Assembly: GCF_000224145.3 (NCBI RefSeq)
Contig: NC_020167.2
Coordinates: forward strand, 862,927 to 926,926
Origin: Ciona intestinalis
Taxonomy: Eukaryota > Chordata > Ascidiacea > Phlebobranchia > Cionidae
Direction of reading: 5' to 3'
Length of the DNA: 64,000 nt
The notes under the pieces were generated by a model. The model ran no database searches. It saw only the letters and a list, made by a program, of their open reading frames with translations, and was not told the origin of the DNA. The position numbers and the translations under genes are program-made. Of the stretch, positions 1 to 12,064 are shown one piece after another; the first letter of the stretch is position 1; every line of letters starts with the position of its first letter.

Positions 1-189
1 TCAAACAACAATGCGGCCAGACCGGTACCGTGCAACGAAAGAAATTAGTAAACCCATAAACAGGCGGCATGATACGATTATAGCCTCCGTAAAGCTTGTT
101 AGGCTACTTAAAGCTTGTAAGGCTTTTTATTGGAACTAAAAACTGCAAAAGTGTGTCACACAAACTCAATGCATTTGCTATATCATAGG

Positions 190-390
190 TATAGTGGGGT
201 GGGGGAAAGACGGGACACCCTTAGCACATAATATTCAAACATCCGAATCGTGTTTTAAACAATTACCAACGATCTATGGGAGTCGTTAGGACACGTGTTC
301 TATAATTCTTTAAATGTTCTTTGTTTACTACCCAATAGGACAAGAAAATAGAATGAAAAGGTGTACCATTTTCCCCACCCAACTATACTT
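190..390. mobile_element. MITE copy, ~190-bp TIR family
   Basis: Begins with a TAGTGGGGTGGGGGAAAGAC-like end and finishes with the inverted equivalent (TTTTCCCCACCCAACTATAC). The middle carries the family signature: GTTTTAAACAATT, a GTCTATGGGAGTCGT-like block and TTTGTTTACTACC. No coding capacity, so non-autonomous. The same unit recurs about fifteen times in this window. Confidence 0.8.
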
Positions 391-564
391 CTTTTTATTC
401 CAGTTTTAAATAGTTTGATTTGCGCTGCGTTTTTTATGCAAAGCTAATAAGGGGTGCACATTTTATAGTTTATTAGAATTTCTTTTGGAGGTTTTGTTTT
501 TCCATCATGATCCAAACTCTATATAAACCTTCCTTAAAGCCTACTTCTCCTTTAGTACGTATTG

Positions 565-743
565 TGTTTTGAATGAATGAATGGAACTTACTTTATCCTC
601 GCGTGGCCGGAAAACAACAATCGTTATCACACGGGTTTAACACCTCGTGCCAGCTTACGAGTTACCATGTATGTTATACTTTGTGGGTGATTATTTTTTG
701 GGGGATTTTTTTATGTTTTTTATGTATGGCTGATAATTTGGAC
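565..743 (-). repeat. SINE, 3' half, minus strand
   Basis: On the minus strand this reads as the tail half of the tRNA-derived SINE seen complete at 9991-10268. The GGCCACGCGAGGATAAA block and the tail ending in ATTCATTC are both present. It runs into an assembly gap. Confidence 0.7.
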
Positions 744-997
744 NNNNNNNNNNNNNNNNNNNNNNNNNNNNNNNNNNNNNNNNNNNNNNNNNNNNNNNNN
801 NNNNNNNNNNNNNNNNNNNNNNNNNNNNNNNNNNNNNNNNNNNNNNNNNNNNNNNNNNNNNNNNNNNNNNNNNNNNNNNNNNNNNNNNNNNNNNNNNNNN
901 NNNNNNNNNNNNNNNNNNNNNNNNNNNNNNNNNNNNNNNNNNNNNNNNNNNNNNNNNNNNNNNNNNNNNNNNNNNNNNNNNNNNNNNNNNNNNNNNN
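744..997. other. Assembly gap (254 N)
   Basis: Run of N. Open frames that cross it are artefacts. It lies inside repetitive SINE sequence, which probably caused the break. Confidence 1.
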
Positions 998-1154
998 TGC
1001 TCATTTGCTATATAATTCCATTCTCTTCGTTGATTTAATCGATGCTGTATGATCTTCGCTACCGTAAGTAAAAATGTGTTAAGTAGCTACATACCTCCTA
1101 AGACATTTGATTTATTATGTGTTTTGTCGACGAACTTTACATATATTGTTAACA

Positions 1155-1350
1155 CATATATATGAATAAATGTAACTAAAATACCCTCTCGCGGCGGGGC
1201 AACGACAGTCGTTATAACACGTGTGTTTTCCTTTAGGCCTACACGCCTTGGCCGCTTATGAGTTGACACGTATTATGTAACTTTGTGAGTAATTCATTTT
1301 TTTAATATTTAATTTTTTTGTATGGCTGACAATTTTGATATATATTATCA
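1155..1350 (-). repeat. SINE segment, minus strand
   Basis: A second minus-strand copy of the SINE 3' half (AATGTAACT tail, ACGACAGTCGTTATAACACG block) plus the T-rich stretch and TATGGCTGACAATTTT block of the SINE middle. It is diverged from the neighbouring copies. Confidence 0.6.
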
Positions 1351-1399
1351 GCTACCACACAAAGAGAGTGAATCCAACTGTCATATTTAAAGTTTTCAA

Positions 1400-1516
1400 A
1401 ATAAATAAATGTAACTTTTTGTCCTTGCGTGGCCGGAAAACGACAATCGTTATCACACGACTGTTCATACACTTTGCGTCAGTACGAATGTATGAAACTT
1501 TGTGGGTAATTGTTTG
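1400..1516 (-). repeat. SINE 3' tail, minus strand
   Basis: Third consecutive minus-strand tail, with the CCTTGCGTGGCCGGAAAACG block and CTTTGTGGGTAATTG end. It abuts a MITE. Confidence 0.65.
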
Positions 1517-1521
1517 CTTTA

Positions 1522-1687
1522 TAATTAGAGGGAAAAGACGGGACATCTTTAGCACATAATATCCAACTATCTGGACCATGTTTTACACAATTTACGAAAG
1601 AGGATACCGTTTAATAAATCTTTGCATCAATTACCAAATGGGACAGGACTAAACTGTGTACCATCTTTCCCCACTCCAATATATTCT
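1522..1687. mobile_element. MITE copy, degraded
   Basis: Retains GGGAAAAGACGGGACATC at one end and CCATCTTTCCCCACTCC at the other, with the internal GTTTTACACAATT and ACCAAATGGGAC blocks. The outermost TIR bases are eroded. Confidence 0.7.
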
Positions 1688-2102
1688 ATAGCTCACAATT
1701 TTAACCCCATGAGTGCCCACTGGGTTGAAGCATTTTCCGCGCCACCAATAGACGCATCTAATCAGGCATTGATAGCATTGTTTAAAGCAAAACTCATTTA
1801 CCAACGTTCAAAGTATGTAATATTACAAGTGCAAAAATTCTGTTTAACAAAAGCGCTCTGTTTAACTGTTACAAGACCTTTTGAATTTATACAAACTACA
1901 AACCATTATTCGCACGTTACATCCATCAACTTCAACCTCGGCAACCATCCACGTTGTGACGTTTAAGATGATTACGTCATACTAGTTGATGATGTCACAT
2001 GAAAAAGGTATGCATTTGCATAAAACACAAATAACGAGAAGTGATACAAAAGCAAAAAAAAACTACGGAACTCTAAAAAAGGCTACGTTTTTTAAACGCT
2101 AT

Positions 2103-2214
2103 ATATAGTAGGGTGGGGGAAGATGGAACAACCCCAAAACCGTTGTTTTAAACACGATTAGGATATCTGGATATTACGGTGTCCAGTCTTCCTCCACCCT
2201 ACTATACTTCAAGT
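2103..2214. mobile_element. MITE copy, internally deleted (~110 bp)
   Basis: Both ends are well preserved (TATAGTAGGGTGGGGGAAGA and TCCTCCACCCTACTATA), but most of the middle is missing, leaving the GTTTTAAACACGATTAGGATAT core. Confidence 0.8.
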
Positions 2215-2599
2215 TTTAACACGGTTTGATGTAAAATTTAATTTTACAAAGCCTAACCAGAAGTTTGATAAAAAGGGTATTTTTAATGCTGAAATTAATA
2301 ATTATAAAGGGTCAACTGTTCCACAAACAACGATCAATAAATGCAATTTGTGCCCGAAAACAATGTTGATGTTGTATGGCATGAATTAAACATGAACATA
2401 GAAATAAACAAATGGGTTACTGGAGTAATAATATTTTAACAGCACATCATAAAACAGTGAGCTACAAGTTTTTTGAAGCTTCTAATGCATTGGAAAGAAA
2501 AGTGTTGTAATCTTTGGAGCCAAGTGACAACCTGTTAAAGTTAAGTTGAAATTTAAAATAAAAAGAAACTTTCTCATTTGTTTATTAACAATTAACAAT

Positions 2600-5500
2600 T
2601 TACCATTTTTCATCAACCGGAACCTCACCATTCGCTTGTGCCAACCAATCATTTGCATTCAATGAGGAAATCTGAAAAATCAACAGAAATATGTGTTGTT
2701 TTTTTTACAGGTTTTGACTTTTAACATTTTTCAGGTAAAATATTTGGTTTATATATTTTTGCTGCCAAAAATGGTTTATAAATCTGAAACTCTGATATCT
2801 GCAATAGATTTTGCCATACGACCTACTTAGATTTACACCTTTTGTGAACAAAATATTTTGTATGAACCATTTACCACGGTCCCATTGGGAAGTATGACCA
2901 TCATTTGAACTGGAAACTTGTAAGCTTCAATAGATAGATTAGCAACATTGCTTAATGGTGACTGCTTATCATTGCTTATGACCTCTAAGTCCTTTAGTAA
3001 AGACCAGGTACTGTTAAAAAAAGCAGAATTAGACAAAACACATAATAAATTAAATGTTTAATTATTTAACCATAATGATGCGAAAAGGAAAAAGAATTCT
3101 AAAGATGATTATCTGCAAGCTTGCAATGATTTATGGACGGGGTAAGATGGTTAGCTGTTAATGTAAAATGATTGTTTGAAATTTATGAATCACCCGCCAC
3201 CAACACCCACAAACCAACCATTAATTGACGATACTTTAGCAGTTGATTGGCAAACTTCAAATGTTTCATATGTTTTTGACCGATCAAACAGAATCAAAAC
3301 TAATTAAACCAAAGAAAAATTAGAGAAATATTTAAGTAGTTTATCAACACCACATATATATTCATTGTTGTAATAAAATATTGTTTCCCAGGCAATTGGG
3401 GAGGGAGAAAAATAACAAACTAATGTACACACACTTACTGACCACCCCCATGTTTAAAATAAAAGTTTAACAGTAATCTATAGAAGTTAAATTGTTTAGG
3501 ACTATACTAACTAAATTATCAACTTATTGTTTAAAATTTTAAACGTTTTATTATTACAAAAAACATGTGGTTACGCACGGTACTTCAATACCTTATTGTA
3601 AAATACCAACCAAAAAATTAAATTTTCAACTTATTGTTTTAATTTTAAACTATCTATTATGACAAAAATAATGTGTGTGCGAAGTACTTAAAATTTAATT
3701 GCAAAATATTGACCTACCTAATGAAGCTCTGATTAAGCAGTTGAATAACGGGCGAACTCTCGAGAGCAGTTTCACGAAGAGTTCGCCCCGAACCTCAGCA
3801 GGATTGATCATCAAGTGCTCCCCATAGCACCACCTGATGGATGAGTTTGTTTTCAACGGAAGCTCGCTTGAATGCTTCGTTAAACGGTAAATAATCAACC
3901 TAGAAATATATGTAATCGTACACTTACTACACTGTTCCATCTACTTGATATTAAGTTTAATAAATGTATTGTTTAAATTAAACAATCCAGCCTTTTATTC
4001 TTATACCACTTATGGGACAAGTTGTGTGACTTTTTATCTTCTTGTTGTCGGTCATGATAAAAATCAATAATTAATCAAGTTTTGAACAATATTGCCTTTG
4101 AATATAAAAGAGGCAGGCTGAATGTAAATATACAGGATAATAAAATGACAAGAATACTTATTTAATAAAATTATTCGAATGTGTGCACACAATATAGTAC
4201 ACTGATTACAACTGAAAAATTTATGTTGGAAACAGTTGGCTTGAAAAGCAATTATCAATAATTATGTTTATTGTTTACTATAAATTTCCCTGGGTAAAAA
4301 AAACAACATTTTTAATGTTACAGAATCAAAGACTTCCATTTTTGAAAGGTTAGTTATTTTATTGGTATTCCCCAACATTTTTAATAATGTATTCGACTAT
4401 TGTATATTTGCATTTTCATTATTAAACAAAAAATGTCACTTAAACATGCTATATAGATTTTCAAGTTATTATATACACCATCCATGCTTTAACACAATTG
4501 TATTACCTTTTTAAAAGGAAAGAAAAGCTTTTCAAGTTGACCGTGTGCATATTGTGTAGTAATGGCATCATCTTTCCATTGAATTTCATCAAATTCAACG
4601 ACAATGTCCTTTCCTTGTTTGATTAATTCCCTATATATTGTTGATCATTGAATAAAATGTAACTTTTTGGGGGGATAAATTAATAAATTTTCTTACTAGT
4701 CAATTACAGTGGAATTTTTCACCTTTAACATTTATGTACAAATTTTACTTTTTAAAACCTCTTCAAAGCATATAAGTGAAGGTAGAATACAATTGGTTTT
4801 AGTAAAAAGTCAGAAGACATTTTTATAAAAATGGTTATTTGTAATTATGTAAAGGGAGCAGTATAATAATAAACAAACACCTTCTATCAATAGAAGTTCC
4901 ATCGTCATTATTCAATATCATTGGACTTGATGGTTGTGTTTGATTGATTGTCATTAAAGGTAGAAACCCGATATCAACTTCCATGTTATTTTCAGGTGCG
5001 TTCGGATCGTTGGTTTCCCACTCCATGTCCACATTGAGTTTCCTAAGCAAAGTTTTACAGAGTTTTTACAAACACTCAAATAAAAGCAGGAAGGTGACTT
5101 AAATACTTGGTATGATTGATTTAAACTAGTCTTTAGAAACTCATTTTGGGAAAAATATCATGTATTGCAAATGTACTGTACTGTAAAAACTATTAAACCT
5201 ATATAATAACACTGATAAGAGTTTGCAAACGCACAGTCAACGACCAAACATTTTACATAATTTTAAAAACCACACAACCCAAAGTTTGAGAATCAGTGTT
5301 TAAATGATGCTATTTACAGATTAAAAATTCTTACTTATTATTTGGCACATAGAGTTGAAATCCTCTAACATGAGTTCCATCCCGAGCAATAATAAGACGA
5401 CCAGTAAACTGGGCGGGTGTGAACCAGTAAGGAAGATATGGAGGTTCGTTTAGTTGGAACTCGCTATGGAACCTATTAAAGTAGATTGAAAATATAAATT

Positions 5501-7155
5501 TCTACATATCATACAAAAGTTTAGTCAGTGAAGATATATAGTTATTTGTAAGCTTCTTATAACCTACAACCAGTTTTAATTGTGTGTTTGTAAATAAAGC
5601 TGCTTTAAAAGAAAAACACAATAAAACAAACATTTATTGCTGCCATATTTTCCCATTCAGAAAAGGATAAAGCAAGTTACATTCATTCATATTCAGATCC
5701 AATAAATTTGGATTTTGCTTTTTCTAAATGGAATCATCGTTTCACCAGTTACAACACTTGATTATCACAGAAGTCATAATACAACAAAATAACTTATATT
5801 GCAAAACAAACCTGAACACAATTTCCAGATAAACTTGGTTTTGTGCTCGTATGACAGCAGCAGCACCTTGTGGCGAAAATCTCATAGTCACGAAAGGTCG
5901 CGGATGAAACATGACAAGCAAATTATGAAGAAGTTTTTCAATCTTTGTCTTTGGAATTGGATATCTTCAAGTATTAAGATTGTTGGTTCAGAAAATAGGG
6001 AAAGTTAAGCAATGTATTTAAACATTAATAATAATAAACATTTATGTGTCGAGTGTCTGAGCAGTTCATAGTTAATATACCGTTGTCCTATAGACTTTAC
6101 ACATCATGGCTGATAGTGAGTTACCATATTTCAGAAACTATTGTTTAATCTATTCTGGACATCATATACAGCAAGTCATTTATTTAATTTTTACATTAGT
6201 CTAAATACTATACATGATTTAGGTAGACACTGTTTTTAGATTTATTTTTAAAACAGTACAGTTCATAGAAATTAATTTCCCCCATACACTCGTAAATTCG
6301 TTATTCATAACAAAGTAATATTTATAATATGATGTTCGGGCAAAATCTTCTAACATCCTAACTTTTGTGAGTTTACCCTTATAGTTCTAAAGTAATATCA
6401 AAAAAATTATTTTACAAACCAGCAGAAGATGGTATAAGCACATATTTAGCTTTATAATATAGTTATACAGCAGTGGACACTTTCTTCATCAAACACTGTA
6501 CTGTACATAAGCTAATATAACTTATATAAATATTAAATATATATATTATATAAATTATATTATAAAAACTTATATAAATTTATTTACTTTCAGTACATTT
6601 ATAAACATTAAATATGACTACCAAGACTTTTATTTAACTAATGATTGAAAAACATTGGCAACATCAACATGATGTAGTTTAGTTGGGCAGTCTTGTGACA
6701 CGGATACTTCTCTACAACAACACTGGCCAATAATGGGCTGTGTTATACTAGCCCAAAATACTGTTGGTGTTAAAATACAAACTGATAAACAACACAAATA
6801 TATATTTAGCCTGTACATTACAATATGGGACACTGTTATCACATTCAAGTAAAGTTAAACTTTAAATATAAATTGGTGTTTTACAATTCCAGTTTATATA
6901 TATTTTTTTACTGAGCTGATGAAAGTTTTTTCACCTGTATCGATTACTGGTTAGTTCTTCTGGATTGTTGGGTCTTTGGATCAACCAGTAAGGTTCTCCA
7001 ACTAATTGTGAAGAATTATTTGGTAGAAAAGCTTTAAATTCCTTGGCATACAAATCTTTCTGCTCTGTTTTTACACTTTTCCAAGCAACAAGACCAGAAA
7101 AATCCTTGGAGTAATGAAACTAAAAAAATATGAGTGATAACCACTAAAAATACGA

Positions 7156-7187
<32 letters not shown>

Positions 7188-9858
7188 AAAACTAACACGC
7201 ACTTATGTAGTTTAAACCTAAATACATGTTTTTTTTAAGAGTTTAAGCTACACATCCGATTTCTGCTTGCAAAATATAAAATTGAACTAACTTGATTAAA
7301 AACAGAGAGGACTTTCAAGTTTAAAAAATGACAAAAAAACATACTATCTTAATTATGGATTAGGCTATATATTGGTAACAAAAACTATAAAAAATAAAAA
7401 CAATTTAAATTTTTGAAACTAGCTAAATATATTTATAATAGTAAATGCCTAAAGAACTAACCAGGGGAGTTCCAAATGCTGGATTTTTATTTGTTTGACT
7501 CATGGACGACAAAACAAGTGGTATCATATCAGCTTTTAGTTGAACAATTTCATCTGTGCTTGGGTCAAATATTTCTTTAGTTATTTCTTCCTCCACTTCA
7601 TGGCTTGCTTTTAAAATATCTTCGGCTGAAACAATAACACTGGAAGTTTAATACACTTGATATTTCATAACCGTGCTCATCAATGTAGGATATATCATAT
7701 GGTAAAGCGTACATATAGAAAATTTGCCACCAAAGCCCAGTACAATTTTCCTGAACTAATCTACATTATATAAATGTAACATCCTTTAAGTGTTGTTTCA
7801 CAACACATAAAATTTTTGTCCCACCGATACATCATGTACAAAGCATGATATTTAAAAATGACTAATATGCCATCGACATCCACCATGACACAATTTTATC
7901 AGATACCTTGAAACTTTAAATCCTTCATTTTTTACAGGCGGTTTTAATGCTGTGCGACAACTCATATTATGACATGATAATTAATATTACATCATTAATG
8001 GTTTTGTTTTGTCACAACCACCAGTGTGGAGTTCCTTTTTGCTAAGAGAAATTATATCAAGCAGAACACTCTATTGGTTTATCTGTATTAACACTTTCAA
8101 CGCCATTGTACCTATATTTACACTTAGTAACAATGGTTTGCAGTGCCATCATATGTAAATACACGTTTTTCTTTTATTACAAGTGCCGCGCTGTATTGGA
8201 GTCAATAGTAAACCACATACATACGTGGTAGGTACACCCGATTTAGGCTGTTTGAGACTAAATGTAAACACGTGCTTTAAGATTGCGTTATTTTTGTCCA
8301 ATCAGCTTGTGACCCAATAACCAGCTGATTTACATTATCATACGCAATATTACTATCTTACAACTGTTGTTGCTAAAAAAATTATAAATAATGATTCAGA
8401 CTTTAATGATTTAATGTCTGATCATTATTTATTACAATTACGATGTTGTGAGGTTTTGTTTTGTCAAACACTTATTCTTCCCACTCTAACAAATAGTGAG
8501 GATATGGATACATTAGTAGTAATGATTCACGTCCACACATATAGGAAAACATTGATAAGTCACTGTTTCTTGGACTCACGTTGCTTACTGTGGTATAATT
8601 CGCAAATTGAGAATATAATTCGTGGCTTTTTGAAAACTTAATAAAATCCAAAATTATTGCGGCATCAAGTGTCCAGTTGTTTAAATCAATGTGACGCCGC
8701 AAGTGTTAATAAAAATTGTAAAATCTTCAAAATCGGGAGTAGACACTAACAACACATTTAAAGTGTGAATGTGAAACTTAAAAGTCGCCATTTAGACCAA
8801 GCCACCAAGATTCGCTTCTATAGGCCTGCTTTAGTATGCATCCCTGTGCAAGGTACTTTTTGCTTTATATTAATAGTGGAACCAATTTGTCAAAACATTT
8901 TTTAGCCATAAATATTTACTTAAATGATCACTAAACTTGCAAAATACCCACATAAAATAAAGTCATACAGTTGTCGGAACTCCTTTGGGTCTATCTGCAT
9001 GTCTTTGTTGATATCATATTCTTTAAAAAGTTTTAAACCATGCTGGCCAAGTTGACGAACAGCTGCATTCTAAACATTATTAGGTTTCAGTAACATAACA
9101 TGAATTAAGTTTCAGTAAAATAACTTTTTGCCCGATACCTCGAATGGTGTTTAAGTTATGGTCAAAAAACCATTACGCGGTTGCAGATATTTTGGTTATT
9201 CCGATAACTCAAAAAACAATTTGAGGTATCGGACCAAAAGTTGGTTTGTTAAACTCGTATAGTCATTTGACATCTATTAGACGTGGCCACATAGGGTTTC
9301 TGGTCGAAATACCGAAAATATCTGCAACCGTTTGCAACCTGTAGTTTTATTAGGAATCCTTTGTTTAGTATGATTAGTCACATGTGTTTATTATGCTTTG
9401 GAGCCTTTTCCGATAAAAACATGTTATTTGAAGTTTAAGTTTTAACCTATCTAGAAAATAAGAATAAACCAGCCACTCAATACAGAAATATAAGATAGAA
9501 ATGTAAAAATTAGAATAATGTTCTATATTAATATTATATTGGAAATACCTTTGCATTTTCTTGAATGATACTGTAAACATAAACTTGCAAACCAAGAGCA
9601 ATTGCTATAACTGCTGCTGCAAACACTACAACAAATGTTAGACATTTATCATTCGGTTCTTTCTTTTTGTTTTCAGAAATACTGTGAGGCACTTCTGTTG
9701 GTTTATCGGCTGAAAATGAACGGCTGAGTTTAGTTTTACATTATGTTTGTCATCCAGGTTAGAACAGTTTACGAACCTTGTTGTTTCTCATCATTTGCGG
9801 TGACTTTTTCTTCACGTTTGACATTTTCTTTAATCCTACTTTTTCTATTTCTTAGCAT
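2600..9858 (-). CDS. SELENON: Selenoprotein N (contains selenocysteine)
   Basis: ER-membrane glycoprotein of vertebrate SELENON type, linked to calcium handling and redox control. Twelve exons on the minus strand: 9858-9777, 9709-9549, 9069-8952, 7625-7462, 7119-6935, 5964-5812, 5472-5335, 5042-4881, 4630-4507, 3899-3718, 3010-2875, 2671-2600. They sum to 1,677 nt, or 558 residues counting the UGA, close to the human 556-590. Seen: basic N-terminus, one membrane segment (about residues 50-73), a canonical EF-hand loop [12 protein letters not shown] (100-111), [20 protein letters not shown] and MEVDIGFLP blocks shared with human, then [14 protein letters not shown] with Sec at about residue 464, and [13 protein letters not shown] near the C-terminus. 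The start is the first ATG of exon 1, with a CRE 61 bp upstream. The short last exon (ends VPVDEKW) aligns less well; a donor-like GGTGAGG inside it leaves an alternative end possible. Confidence 0.95.
3750..3788 (-). promoter_or_regulatory. SELENON: Sec redefinition element stem-loop (SRE)
   Basis: Six bases after the UGA, the mRNA has GGGCGAACTCT (3788-3778) and, after a 17-base loop, the exact complement AGAGTTCGCCC (3760-3750). This is a perfect 11-bp stem inside coding sequence. Human SEPN1 is known to have a UGA-proximal stem-loop (the selenocysteine codon redefinition element) at the same place that stimulates recoding. Position and strength match; function here is inferred. Confidence 0.85.
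3795..3797 (-). other. SELENON: Selenocysteine UGA codon of SELENON
   Basis: In-frame TGA (TCA on the plus strand) inside exon 10, within the motif Ser-Cys-Sec-Gly, the redox site of the SELENON family. The frame is open and family-like on both sides, and the exon joins its neighbours in phase, so this is recoding and not a stop. A conventional translation would end here about 95 residues early. Confidence 0.95.
7157..7182. repeat. (TA)n microsatellite
   Basis: Thirteen or so TA units in a SELENON intron, followed by an A run. Confidence 0.95.
9131..9332. repeat. Foldback repeat in SELENON intron 2
   Basis: Two nested inverted pairs. CGGTTGCAGATATTTT (from 9178) matches the complement of AAAATATCTGCAACCG (to 9330), 16 bases perfect. 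CCGATACCTC (9132-9141) matches the complement of GAGGTATCGG (9223-9232). This looks like a small non-coding inverted-repeat element, but I do not recognise a family. Confidence 0.6.
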
Positions 9859-9914
9859 TCTGTGTGAACACGACAGTTTTACATTTGTATCGCACAGTGG
9901 TGAAATGTTCGTAA

Positions 9915-9975
9915 AATGTGACGTCACAACCAAGGTTATCTTAGAATACAGACATTACGGCGGCCATTTTCGATA
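9915..9975 (-). promoter_or_regulatory. SELENON promoter candidate (CRE, YY1-like)
   Basis: A palindromic CRE, TGACGTCA, lies at 9919-9926, 61 bp upstream of the SELENON ATG. A GAAAATGGCCGCCG block on the minus strand at about 9958-9971 resembles a YY1/initiator-type motif. No TATA box is evident. Placement immediately 5' of exon 1 supports a promoter role; this is inference from motifs. Confidence 0.5.
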
Positions 9976-9990
9976 CCTTTCACCATAGTA

Positions 9991-10268
9991 ATCGGCGCCG
10001 TAGCAAAGTTGGTTAGCGCGTTTGCCCCAACTCAGAGGTGATAGGTTCAAGGCTCTTTACTGCTACCATTGTGGGTGTATGTGCCCTTGGGCAAGTCACT
10101 TAACAGAAATTACCACACATAAAAGGTCGAAAAATGATTACCCAAAAGGGAAAATGTACTTGGTAACTCGTAAGCTAGTACGAGGTGTATGAAACAGAGC
10201 AACCGTGTTATTACGACTGGCTTTTTTTGGCCACGCGAGGATAAAATAGGCTAAGTAACATTCATTCC
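9991..10268 (+). mobile_element. tRNA-derived SINE, full length
   Basis: The 5' part has a tRNA-like A box (TAGCAAAGTTGGTTAGCGCG) and B box (ATAGGTTCAAGGCT). It continues through GCTACCATTGTGGGTGTATG and CTTGGGCAAGTCAC into a family-specific body (GGCCACGCGAGGATAAA) and ends near ACATTCATTC. This is the most complete of many copies here and serves as reference for the truncated ones. It sits directly upstream of the SELENON promoter. Confidence 0.8.
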
Positions 10269-12064
10269 GTCACTTTATAGTTCTACCATAGATATGTCGC
10301 TGTAATGAACGTTCTTCCCGGTCTGAAATCCAAATCTGGTATCGAACAACACGTGCTCTCGTACTACGCTGAACAAACTTGCCGCGTGTACATTTAGTTG
10401 ACATCTTCATGAAGCATATAGGTACAAATAGTAATAACAAACATAAACAAATGAAGAAAATATTGTACGCTTTTGGGAACACCAGCAGTATAGAAAGTAT
10501 TGTAAATGGCCACTTCGCTTGGGCCGCCCTTTATGCCACGGCATGATTAAGTAATTGGGCAACTGTATTTTTTTTAATTTAACACACAATGTTAAACTGA
10601 CAAACAATCACCATTCAAGTCGCGAGAGTAAAAAATCACAAGGAGGCACAAAATGTATGAATTTAGACACACGACTGCCATCGCCACGTCACGCGAAAAT
10701 AAATAAACTGATCATTGTTCCTTCTTTGATTTTGAATTAAACATCCGATATCTACCAAGTTCACATCACTTAGTTTTTTTTTAGGAATATACATAGAACC
10801 ATGGGGTAAGATAAGCCTTAAGGTATCCCATGTTTCCTGATAATATTTTTTCCAATAATACATTTTTGCATCTCTTTTTATTTTCTTGTCGCATTTGGTA
10901 GTAAAAAAAAAACATTTAAAGAATTATAAAAACTGTATCCTCATGACTCTCATAGACCGTTGTTGATTGTTTCTAACACAATCAGAATATTTGGATATAT
11001 ATATGCTTAAAGTGTCCCGTTTCCCCCCCACCCTACTACATTTATCTTTAAACACACCACTTTACGGAACAAGTGTCAATTTAATGTTTTGCCGCTAGCT
11101 GCTTAAACCGGCACGTGCTACTTGTTTGTCGTGCCCCCTGTACGTTGTGCCACCTGGCAACTATCATGTATTTCGTTTACTCAAGCTTCGCTCTAGTGTT
11201 TTTATTGGTTGTGGTTTTCTACTGCTCTATTCAACCAGACGGAGTATAAAGGCTACTATGTCTACACTTTAAGCGCGAAAATCAAGTTTACCTTAACAGT
11301 ATTCAATATCTTGCTACGAAACAGTTTTTGGACGAAATAATAATTTATACAAACAACAGTTTTGAGCAAATTTTTTTACGATTGTGTAAATGTTTATCTA
11401 TTGCACTGAAAAGTAAAAAGAGAGCAATGTTGAAGCATCAATACGAGTACCTAATCTGTACTAAACTAAAAACAAAATAAACCAACAACAACTGCTGGGA
11501 AAATAAGTAGACGGTACATTTTGAGAAAAAATTTTCCCTGCAAAAATATATATTAAAATAAGTACAAATAAAACTCCATGTTTAGATAAGGTGTCTTTTA
11601 TGCAAAAAATTTAAATATTTCATCCTTGATTTAAATTACTATAAACACAAATAAGTTGGCAAATGACGTATTTTGTCAGTGTTTCTTAGAAGGGATTCAA
11701 ACCGCGTTCCTCGGAAACGCAAAGTTTATAACATTTCAATTGAAGTTTACAAATGCTCACACACGAATAAATGAAACCATAATTAAACCAGACAAATTCA
11801 TAAAGAGTTTTAAAACTAACACTCAAATTGAAAAACAATATTGCAAGCGAAAAGCCTGTTATAAACTAGGAACTAACTTTAAATATAACGAATAAAACAT
11901 TACTAGGCAAATGTATAAAATGTATAAGCTACGCTAAATTTGCAGTAATCCCAACAGCTTAAAGAAAACTAGCTCGGTGGTGTAAAATCCTAAGTCGGCG
12001 TCTACGCGATTAGATAAAAGATATAAAAATGCACTTTCTATTACTATAAATATTTACTGTTCAT
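10269..12064. other. Intergenic, SELENON to glycosyltransferase
   Basis: Apart from one MITE copy (10868-11042) I see no coding exon or RNA gene. The part near 12064 must hold the 3' UTR of the minus-strand glycosyltransferase. Confidence 0.6.
10868..11042. mobile_element. MITE copy, one end degraded
   Basis: Reads in the inverted orientation: CATTTGGTAGTAAA, CTCATAGACCGTTGTT, then GTGTCCCGTTTCCCC and CACCCTACTAC at the end. The opposite terminus is eroded near 10790-10870. Confidence 0.7.

Larger units (their letters stand above)
1..2599. other. Left intergenic region, repeats only
   Basis: No coding exon is recognisable. The stretch holds three MITE copies, three minus-strand SINE segments in a row and an N gap, listed separately. 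The part nearest 2599 should contain the 3' UTR of the minus-strand selenoprotein N gene, including its SECIS element, but I could not place one by eye. Confidence 0.7.

Noticed and set aside
2338..2460. SECIS element candidate containing TTATGATGTGC on the minus strand
   Set aside because: It has an ATGA-like start and an A run but no matching 3' TGA half or paired helix, so I did not call it.
3695..3940. 81-codon minus-strand ORF over the SELENON Sec exon
   Set aside because: It reads another frame (INPAEVRG). The splice-consistent, family-matching frame is the one with UGA as Sec.
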